DNA from: Dipteronia dyeriana
Taxonomy: Eukaryota; Streptophyta; Magnoliopsida; Sapindales; Sapindaceae
Reading direction: 5' to 3'
DNA length: 64,000 nt
NCBI GenBank assembly: GCA_032871835.1
Contig: CM065300.1
Location: 112,713,088-112,777,087, forward strand
The notes beneath the pieces were generated by a model that did no database searches, was not told the DNA's origin, and worked only from the letters and a program-made list of their open reading frames with translations. Position numbers and translations under genes: made by a program. Positions 55,708 to 64,000 of this stretch are shown here, in pieces (the stretch's first letter is position 1; each line of letters begins with the position of its first letter).

Positions 55708-57330
55708 GTCCTCTATCTTTTCCATAAGAGTTTGGAATCATTTGATTGAGTTTTCTGGTAGCTTCACTCATAAAAACGGGACTGTACATTTTTCACTTAA
55801 GGTATTGATTTCTCATTTAATTTTTGATCTTAAGGTCTTCAATCACCTTGAGTTTTATTGATCTATATATGTATGTTTGATGTGTATTCATTTATTAGAG
55901 TATTGAACTCTAATTGAGCTAGATTGTGCTTCAATTTACATGCATGTTGAGTTAGATTTCTAAAATCTACGTTGTCACATGTTTGTGGAGTTGTATTGTG
56001 CTACCTCCAAATCTAGGACTATTTTGTGTGGTTATTGACATCTTTTTCTATGATTAATGGTCCCCTCCTATGCTAGGTCACTTTAATTGAATATTTGTTG
56101 AAAATAACATATGATTGATTATTTAGGGCTTGATTGAATCTAAGTGTTTATCTTGTGATTCTAAGCTGTAATATTGTGGTAGAAATTCATTGTTGAATTT
56201 ATTAATTGATTCTAGCATTTTTTGAGTAAGTGAACATGATCTAGGCTTTTGTATGTGTTAGGTGATTAACATACACTAGATTGTTTGTTCATGTGATAAG
56301 TTATAGATAAAATTGATAGTGCATTTATTGATAAAAATCTAGTTCTTTATGATTTGTGCCAAAGCTACACATTTCATGTACGTGAATCATTTGCTTGATT
56401 GCATTATTTTTAGGATTGTAAACTAGAATACATTTGGCATGTGCTTATTGAATCATTTCTAGTTTCCATATGATAAATTAATCATATAAACTATGTTGAG
56501 TGTGTTTGCATTTTTTACATCAAATTTTATCATATGCCTTGTGAAAAGGTTGGAAGTCTCAAATCTTAGAGTAATTCTTTGACTTGAGCATTGGAATTCA
56601 CATTCTGGAGAGTGATTCTTCAATTTGTGCATTGGAAGTCTTGGTTAGGATCAAGGTGATTCTGATAGTTAAGCATTGGAGGTCACATTTCTTAGAGTGA
56701 TTATTTGATTTGTGCATTGGAAGTCTTGGCTAGAGACATGAGGTCTTGGATAGCTAAGCATTGGAAGTCTTGACTACGATCGGGGTGATCCAAAAAGTTC
56801 AGCAAGGTGGCATCTCTTTCATTGTGTAGGGTTGAAGGGTAGATCTCTAGGTGAAGTGGTCACTTGAGTGATTGTATCCTTTTATCTTACTAGTGAAAGG
56901 TGTTTGTCAGTGGTTGTGGTATCAACATGTGGATGTTTCCCCTTTAGAAGTTTTACCACTTAAAAATCAAGTGTTAATTTTTCGATCCCTATCTCTTGGT
57001 ATTTGTATATGTGTTGATATGTATCTTATTTGATTTACTTGTAATTGATATTCATTTTAGAACTAGCTTTGTATATGTTAAAGGATAATTAGTGATAGCC
57101 TTTATACAAATTGAGTTTGTATCACATTCAAGTTGTAATCTATATTGACTTTGTTTGACCAATCATATCTTTATTGATATGACTTTGATTGTGCTTGATT
57201 AATAAATTGTGATACAAGCTATCTAGGGGGACAAACTTATGTTTGTTTCTAAGGAATGAAAAAAGGTGTCAAAACCTATCTATCCCTCTCTTGGTTAGCT
57301 TAAGGCAAATTAACCATGTTTGTATTTTAA
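55708..57330 (+). repeat. solo Sirevirus LTR, second piece
   Basis: Resumes the LTR broken at 45530 (ATAAAAACGGGACTGTAC block near 55769, equivalent to 54234 in E5) and ends TTTGTATTTTAA at 57330, followed by CTTTT (57331-57335), the duplication of the one before 44527. Contains a minisatellite of GGAAGTCTTGGCTAGAG-type units at about 56545-56815. Confidence 0.9.
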
Positions 57331-57335
57331 CTTTT

Positions 57336-58281
57336 CTTTTCTCTTGATCTTCAAGTTGCTACAATCGTTGGAGATATGCCTGAATCCTTCACATTTAAAG
57401 CATTAAACCCTTTTTCTTGAAGGCTATATTAACTTGGCTCAATCTTATTGAAGTGGGTCTTTTTCTTGAAGTCATTCTCTTTAGATCTAAAGCCATTCTT
57501 TTGTAGCTTCATGAAATTCTTGAATTTCTTCACCATTAAAGTCATATCTTCATCTGATTCATCCTCCTCATTTTCAATCTTAGAGGTCTTCAAGGTTATT
57601 CCCTTTTGTGTCTTGGGTGATATGGTTGAAGAGTCCCATATCTAGATTCATAGACAATGAGCCTCTCAATCACTTCACTTTGCTTCATCTTCTTGTAGTA
57701 ACTATTTTCTTCAAGAGCCTTCACCTTGGATTCAAATCTAAGAGGTAGTGACCTCAAGATCTTTTGCTTGATGCTCCTATCCGAGTATGGGTCACCAAGT
57801 TAATGATTTGATTCCTAATGTCCATCAAACTTTACTTAGAAGTCATTAAAACACTCATCCTCCTCCATCTTGATTGTCTCAAATTGTATACGGAGAACTT
57901 AGAGCTTAGCATCCTTCACCGCTTCGGTTCCCTCATGTGTCGTCTCTAGGATCTTCCAAGCTTCATGTGCATTTTTGGTGACTTGGATGAGTTTGTATTG
58001 ATTCTCATCCACTACACTAAATAAGGCATGCATCGCCTTGTTGTTGCACTTCGAGGCTTAAAACTTTTGGGAACTCCATTGAAACTTGGGCTTAAGCACA
58101 CTACTTCTATCTTCGGTAGTCATGGTTAGTGGTGTGTATCAATCTTTAATCAACATCCAAGATCTATCATCTATCGCCAATAGGAAAGACTTCAACCCCT
58201 TCCATGAGGAGTAATTATCCCCTTGAGTAGTGGTGGTCTTACACTCGATGCATCCTCTTTACTCACCCTAAAGTCACTCAT
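57336..58281 (-). pseudogene. E4 gag N-terminal part with first CCHC knuckle
   Basis: The ATG complement at 58279-58281 starts MSDFRVSKEDASSV. Following text includes WKGLKSFLLAIDDRSWMLIK, NAHEAWKILETTHEGT, AVKDAKL and LRSLPLRFESKVKALEENSY, the UBN2-type gag of copia elements; near 57390 the knuckle region reads DSGIFSNDCSNLKIK, matching CxxCxxxGHxxxxCxN with losses. In-frame stops are present (e.g. after SQKF, AKL, NDF). Continues at 44521 after removal of the solo LTR and its duplication. Confidence 0.85.
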
Positions 58282-58374
58282 AGTGTTTGGGTTATATGAA
58301 TGCAACAAGCAAAATGCAAGCAAAAGCAAGACACACATACAAGAGCTTGGATGACCTAATTATGTCTAGGAACC

Positions 58375-58389
58375 TACTCTGATACCAAT
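58375..58389 (-). promoter_or_regulatory. primer-binding site of E4
   Basis: TACTCTGATACCAAT on the plus strand, i.e. ATTGGTATCAGAGTA on the minus strand, adjoining the LTR and about 100 bases from the gag start. Confidence 0.92.
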
Positions 58390-59383
58390 TGAAATTAACT
58401 TTAATGTGTGCCTAATTAACATAGACTGGGGGTGAAAAGGTTTAAATCAAGTTAATTACTATTTTTTTTTGATTAGTTAATTTTAAAAGTTTACCCCATA
58501 AATAAACATAAAAAATCAGTAATGCGGAAATTAAATAACATTTGATTTTTACGTGGAAACCCTTCAACAAGGGAAAAACCATAGGCTAACCTCTTAGCCA
58601 CTCTGATCTTCAAATCCACTATAGTAATGATGTTTACAACCTAGGTTAATCTCTAGTCACACCATTCTTTCTCACTAACCCACCATTACAACCCATTGGG
58701 CGTTTAGAGTGATTCTTGATCAATGCTTTCCAACCAACTCTTTGGTTGCAAGACTTTAATTGCTTGTGCACTGCACCTTGTATTTAGTGTCTTGACTTAA
58801 TTCATAGAAGAGATAAAAGTTGTCTAAGTGAATATATGAATATTCTAAATGCAATAGAGTGTAAAAAAAGACACTAAATGCTTAATTAGATGTTGAGATG
58901 CAAATCTAACAACCTAATTATTAAACAAACCAAATCAACCAAGTTGTCAATAATCATGGCAAGGAAAATAAATGCAATTAACAAATGTAATCAACAAGTC
59001 CTAGTCAATAATATCAAAATGCAAAGCACATAGACTTAGCTAGAGGGCAAATAATACCTATATGCATGCTATCAACAAACAAAACCCAATCAAGTCATAA
59101 CTCATGTGAATATGAAATTAAGCATGAATTTTTGCAATAAATATGCAATAAAGACTAAACCTTGAGTAGATAGAATAATTAATGAAAGATGAAGTTTGTT
59201 CTACTCACCAAGTCACTTAATGAAGAAGACCTATGATGTGATGATGCATAACTATACTTGGATGCTCATGGGTTTGGGTTATGGAGAGTCAAAAACAAGT
59301 CTCAGAGCTTCTCTCTAAAAGATATTTTCTCTTACTAAAAATGGGTTCTTGAAGATCTAAAAAAAGAAAGAAGAGAAGAGAAC

Positions 59384-59417
<34 letters not shown>

Positions 59418-60048
59418 CTGCCATAGACCAAAATAGCGTCGTTTTGACCTTGGGGAACAAATCATGTCAAAATTATTGTGCATGCAGCAGTGCACCCTCT
59501 AGCAACACCACAAAAGGGACCGTTGTATATGGAAAGCACAGGCTGCAGTAAAGGCAACTGGGGCCTTCTGCAGAGTACGATAATAGGGATCGTTGAAGAG
59601 GCATGTGCATAGAAAGCTATCCCTAAAGCATGCAACTTCTGGAACCAAACGATGTTGGAACCGCAGTAGAGACAGGTGCATAGCCAGCCACATGAACCGC
59701 TGTTAAGATGAAAAACCTCTTTTCCAGTCAAACTCAACACACTAACCTATATGTAAAATATGTAGGTGTTGATTGTCTTGAAAACACAACAAGTAATCAC
59801 AAATAACCATGTAAGACATGCAATCATTTGATGTTCAATGCAAGATAAAAAAATGAGCATGTAAGTGTGTGTGTGCAACTAAATATCTTTAAGAGTTAAG
59901 AGCAAGTGAACTACCTCTCTTGGGGTCCTTTAGAATCCTTGGAAGCTTGTTAAAGATGAGTCACGGTTGGAAACCTAAGCTACCCATTACAAACAATCCC
60001 AATGTGGTTTGTCATGAAATAAGCCAATCAAAATTGGAGGTCTTTACA
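58390..60048 (-). repeat. 5' LTR of E4 (1659 bp)
   Basis: On the minus strand begins TGTAAAGACCTCCAATTTTG at 60048 and ends ...GTTAATTTCA at 58390, next to the primer site. Related to the E3 LTRs. Contains a TA repeat near 59383-59417. Frames at 59462-59740 are not recognisable. Confidence 0.88.
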
Positions 60049-61130
60049 CCATGGGCGAAAACGATTTGCTACACAAGCTCAAAATGCATATATAAACTTG
60101 CCAAAAGCACATGCTCAAGGCATCGCATCCAAGCTAGTTAAAGCTCAAAAAAATTAGCCATTGCGACAAATCAAATTTTTTGAATCAAAACACCTAAAAA
60201 TGAATCAAAACAAGTAAAAAAGATGACTCAACAAAGGCGTCTACACCCCCAAACCAAAATCCAACATTGTCTTCAATGTTGAAGACAATAGAGTTCGGCC
60301 TAGTGGCACACACCTAATTGACTTACACGACAACCTAAGCACTAATCATGCACAATCAATACCCAACAAAATAAAAAACTTAAAAATAGGCTCATCATAA
60401 AATAAGGCATTAAATATGGATATGGCAATTAAGTTCAAAGTCATAACCACATAAATCAATCACAATCACAAAAATGTTGGAATGAGAACATATGCATGAT
60501 TTCAGAACACCCAAACGGAGTTGAGCTATAAGAAAAAAAAATTGTAAATCATATGCATTATCCACAAGAGCCTTCGGCTTATCAAATCAAGAATGAAATA
60601 ATCAATAAATACAAAAAACATGGAAATAGAAATTGTATCAATATTCACATGCGTTTCCATTCACAACTATCCACACATTTAATCCAAATTTGATATTCAA
60701 TAAGATATTCACATTCACCAATTATTCATATATGTTTATAAACAAGAATAAAGTAATATAATACATGAGATTGAGATGTAGAGATGAAACCAAGGCGGTT
60801 GCTTTCTTGCAATCCCTAATTTAATTAGGTTCTCTCCCATTTTACAAGTACTCTTGGCTTGCTCGTCCCTCCGAGTCATGCAAGTTATTGGTGTGTCTAA
60901 TCCAAGAGATAAAGAACCTAACATTAAAGCACAACTCTTAACCAAAAAGGTTAACAACCAGAAAATGTATCTCAAAATCAAATATTAACCACAAACATTT
61001 AAAAATCATCCACCAACATTAACTAAGCAAAAAAAAAAACCAAAAGAAAATAATAAAAATACTGAAATTAACAAGTTCAAATATTAATGCAAGAAAAATA
61101 ATGAACATGGGAGATAAAGGTCAATCGTCG
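60049..61130 (-). other. debris resembling the post-pol region of a gypsy element
   Basis: Plus-strand CTACACCCCCAAACCAAAATCC followed by AACATTGTCTTCAATGTTG (60240-60282) is, on the minus strand, the GAGGACAATGTT...GTTTGGGGGTG phrase usual after pol in Athila/Ogre-type gypsy elements. The minus-strand block 60981-60736 has TRRDEQAKSTCKMGENLIKL in an unassigned protein. A-rich throughout; no complete gene. Confidence 0.4.
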
Positions 61131-61799
61131 TCCGATGACTTTTCCATATCATTCATCATCATCCCCTTGCCTTTCGAATCAAGTTCAGCTCTGGCCCTGT
61201 ATTGATAGCAACATTTAGACCATAACGTTACCTTGTACTTGTCAAAGCTGAAACTGAGCACCTTTGCCGCAATTTCCATCTAGCAACATATTGGCCTTAA
61301 CAGATCTGAAAGTTGGGTAGTTGTTTGCTTTCAAGCGACACAGCCACGACATTGCTTGGCTTTTCCTTTTTTCTCCTTTTTTGTACTTTTTGCATCTAAA
61401 GTTCTTCTATCTCTCACAAATGCCCTTACGGCATAAATATTCCTAAAACACTGGATTCACATAGTTATATCATAAAAATTTGCCCGAGATCAAGCAAAAA
61501 GAGTCGAGAATGAGGGATAAAAATCATACTTTTTAGCTCGAGCAGTTGTAGAAATAGTAGAGTACCATGGTGATGCTATTATCAATAGTAGAAAGTTAGA
61601 GAAAAAAAGGCAGACAGAAGTGGTTGCTAGGTTGCTGCAATTCAAATGGTGACATCTAGTTAGGTAGGTAGTGATGAGAGACACCAGAAAAGATAAAGAA
61701 GAAAAGTTATGAAATAAAGGGAATTAGAAGTGATCTTTTTATGAATAATTCCAAAGCCTTCCCCAGCTCCCAAGTTGTCATTCTACTAAAGACAAAGGC
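61131..61799. other. unassigned sequence
   Basis: No domain recognised on either strand; short frames only (e.g. minus 61684-61490). May belong to the same gypsy debris as 60049-61130. Confidence 0.3.
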
Positions 61800-62834
61800 A
61801 GTTGGTGCTTATAGGAAAAACGAGAGTCAAATCCTTTTGTGTATGTGACCCAAAAACTAGAATTATGTTGGGAAAGGAAAAGTTTGACCCTTTTGATATA
61901 AAAGGGGGGAGTGAAAATAGCTCTTCTTCGTATGATGAGGCTTTCATTGAAGAGCCAAATAATTATTATAGTGGATTAAAGAGAGATTGCTCAAATAAGA
62001 GGGCTTTTAGCTTAGCTTCTATTGTTATACCTAAGCTCGCAAAGAATAATGGGCCATATTATATGATGGGTAGTTTGGAGAAAGCATCCAAAGGCCTAGG
62101 TTCTCGTGCAGGAGAATGAGGGTTCTCCACCTACTCTTGATCCAAGTGGGTCTTCTAAGTTTGCTGAGTAGGATTTTAGAAGTGACAATTTATGTGCCCA
62201 AGCTCATAAGAAGAAGACAAAGGAAGATGGGATTGTATCTCAATCTGTTGTGGTAGAAGAATGTGGGTTTTATACGATTATAGAGTCTCTATTTTGAAAT
62301 CGAGAAGAATGGGTAAAAATAAATGCTATTCCATTAAGATGCATGCTATAAAGATAAGAAGCATGAAGATTAACTTGAAGGAGAGTCTTAATGAACAAAG
62401 AATCAAGAAAGAAGCCGTTGTCTGGTGTCTTGAGGAGGAGATATCAAATGTGATCGAAGACAGAGTGGCGAGTGGTTTCAAGATTAATGAGATAGGTTAG
62501 ATGGTTGAAGATAATGGGCAGTGGAATCTTGATGTAGAGATTGTTAAAGTAATCAAGACATGTTTTGCTTTAGGTGTGGATTTTCATGATAACAAGAAGA
62601 AGTTGAAAGAGTAATTCTTAATAAGGGAGATGGAAGACGCTTAGAGGTTAGAAGACACGAGGAATAAATAGTTGTAGAACATGAAAGGCTTGAGGAAAGG
62701 CGAGAAGAGAAGGGCAATGACAAGATTGGTCATGGCCTATAAGCTGATAGTACTCATTATCCATGAATCAAAATTGAGCTCGTTTGAGAGTAAGGTGGTA
62801 AGACTTTTAGGGGGAAATTTGTTGTCTGGAGGGG
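61800..62834 (+). pseudogene. LINE (L1-like) fragment: ORF1 remnant and start of the endonuclease
   Basis: At 62678-62815 the plus strand reads NMKGLRKGEKRRAMTRLVMA, then LIHESKLSSFESKVVRLLGG-like text (IIHESKLSSFESKVVRLLGG), which fits the start of the LINE apurinic-type endonuclease (WNVRGLGGREKRRAVKxLL ... LQETKL ... VRSLWG). Upstream frames (61802-62119, 62261-62500, VIKTCFALGVDFHDNKKKLK near 62555) fit the ORF1/linker region of plant L1 elements less surely. The catalytic Asn and Glu region is altered (Q to H in HESKL). Truncated at 62834 by an LTR. Confidence 0.65.
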
Positions 62835-63064
62835 TGATAAGCTCATTTTATGCTTTGCATCCCCCATAATTTCATATACTTTTGCACTCATTTTTCTTTG
62901 CAAATTCCATCTTTTGATGTCCAATATCGCTTTTGTTGGCCCTTTTCCATATTAGGGATGACCGTGAGTAGATTCGGGAGATGTTCGGGGCCAAATCAAC
63001 TACTCTAGTGTGGAGGAGTGTTCTACGCGGTATGTATACCGCAACAGAAAAGAACAAGTACAAC
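62835..63064 (+). repeat. start of a gypsy (Athila-like) LTR, truncated
   Basis: TGATAAGCTCATTTTATGCT and ATTTCATATACTTTTGCACT are phrases at the start of widespread plant gypsy LTRs. Broken at 63064 by a Sirevirus LTR, the five bases before it being ACAAC. Confidence 0.5.
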
Positions 63065-64000
63065 TGTTAGGTTTTAGATTGTGTTGGCATTCATTCCATA
63101 TCAAAATGATGTTTACTTGTAATGATTTAGTCGTTTAGATTCATGGTGATTCAAGCTTCAAAGAAGAAGGAACAACTAGTCAAAGCAAATTTAAAGTCAT
63201 CAAAGAGAAAGGATGCAATATGGTTCTACAAAGGTATACTAAGACCTTAACTTTCTCTTACAAGGCTTAGGCATACACACATAATTCTTACATTTGTGTC
63301 CCTGCATTGTTGTGCACCATTATAGGCACACACACACAATTCATTCATATGTGTCCCTGCATCGTTATGCACTATGTATAACACATTCACACACTTGAAG
63401 ATGAATGCTCATGCATTGGTATGGAAATAACATGTTTTGGAAAATGCATGATTGGAGACTATCTCTATGTAGTTTGCATTCTAGTGTGAATTGTGTTTGT
63501 ATATGTATATATTTGTATAACATGGATATTGAACTTGATTTTAATCTTAAATCATTCTTGATTGAGTTTAGGTCATTTCGGTTACTCATACTATTGATTT
63601 CAAGTTTTAAGTCAAAAGATATAATACTTTCAACTCATGTTGCATATATTGTCTTTGTCTTCGTATATCGAGTCAAATTATTTTTTTCTAGGTTGAGTAT
63701 CTTATATGTTCATGTCCGTGAGAGAGTTACGGTTCATAATCCGTAAATAGATTTGAATCCTAGTTTTGAGGCCAAAAAACGGTCAAAGAACGTGAGAGGA
63801 GTGCAAGGGAGTTGCTCCATGGCCAGAGGCTATCAAGTCGTGCAAGCCCGAGATGGCTCGTGGCAATCTTGGCCACAACTCCTTGCTGCCCCGAGATTCC
63901 CACGCACCATCTCAGGGAATCATTCTCAAAGGAGGGCATTTTGGACTTTTTGCTTCTATTCTTTCCCTCTCCTTTATATTTCCCTTCCCTCTTACATTTA
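63065..64000 (+). repeat. Sirevirus LTR of the E1/E5 family, cut by the window edge
   Basis: TGTTAGGTTTTAGATTGTGT at the start, then collinear with 3761-4680, 45531-46470 and 53104-54030, including the hairpin region (CCGAGATGGC at 63848-63857, with a mutated second arm). Whether it is a solo LTR or the 5' end of a further element cannot be seen. Confidence 0.92.

Larger units (their letters stand above)
40197..60048 (-). mobile_element. Sirevirus E4, split by two nested insertions and deleted in pol
   Basis: Pieces on the minus strand, right to left: 5' LTR 60048-58390, primer site, gag 58281-57336, gag 44521-44087, gag 41883-about 41165, RNase H tail, 3' noncoding region to 40197. The intervening blocks 44527-57330 and 41889-44081 are insertions flanked by CTTTT and GATTT duplications. 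The 3' LTR has been lost to the left, where the LTR 38011-40196 sits. Protease, integrase, RT and most of RNase H are deleted. Confidence 0.88.

Noticed and set aside
59462..59740. Overlapping minus-strand frames in the E4 LTR with Cys- and Leu-rich text
   Set aside because: Two overlapping frames, no homologous text in the E3 LTRs, position inside an LTR. No support for a gene.
1..64000. tRNA, rRNA, host genes, biosynthetic or immune gene clusters
   Set aside because: I searched for tRNA-like cloverleaf text and for known plant protein motifs on both strands; only the retrotransposon primer sites and transposon domains appear. Fine RNA genes could still be missed without a covariance search.

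Overview
The window is plant (angiosperm) repetitive DNA and I find no intact host gene in it. Nearly every stretch can be assigned to an LTR retrotransposon or its debris: Ty1/copia elements of Sirevirus type (SIRE/Maximus-like: two CCHC knuckles in gag, an extra ORF after pol, repeated polypurine tracts, LTRs of about 1.7-2.6 kb), another copia family (LTR ends TGTTGG/CCAACA), a Ty3/gypsy Tat-like family, another gypsy gag lineage, one hAT DNA-transposon remnant and one LINE remnant. Coding regions carry stops, frameshifts and deletions. This looks like old, recombination-eroded heterochromatin; the exact species cannot be told.

Layout. 1-5917: 3' part of a Sirevirus (E1; integrase end, RT, RNase H, 3' noncoding region, LTR), followed by a PBS-like site and a second, truncated LTR copy. 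That LTR copy is split by a 9.8-kb copia element on the minus strand (E2, 6266-16109, 5-bp duplication GTTAA/GTTGA). 16355-17515: hAT transposase remnant with a terminal end. 18131-25359: Tat-type gypsy element on the minus strand lacking its 3' LTR. 25360-26195 and 32098-32640: one gypsy gag/leader split by an internally deleted Sirevirus (E3, 26196-32092, TSD TAGGA). 33538-35805: solo LTR (TSD ACTTT). 36488-38010: LTR plus gag start of a second Tat element, now on the plus strand. 38011-40196: an LTR whose two flanks belong to different elements.

40197-60048 is a Sirevirus on the minus strand (E4) split by two insertions: a solo LTR of the E2 family (41889-44081, TSD GATTT) and a solo Sirevirus LTR (44527-57330, TSD CTTTT). 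The latter is itself split by a Sirevirus with both LTRs (E5, 45531-55702, TSD TACAA). E5 has lost its PBS and nearly all of pol, but keeps a 339-codon open frame in the extra-ORF position between pol and the polypurine tract, the longest open frame in the window. 60049-64000 holds debris of gypsy type, a LINE endonuclease fragment, the start of a gypsy LTR and the start of one more Sirevirus LTR cut by the window edge.

The target-site duplications and the continuity of interrupted reading frames give the order of events: E4 is older than the solo LTR at 44527, which is older than E5; the gypsy gag is older than E3. I do not see a new biological system. The items most worth a second look are the open extra ORF of E5, the LTR that joins two hosts (38011-40196), the conserved LTR hairpin, and the triplicated start of the Tat LTR.
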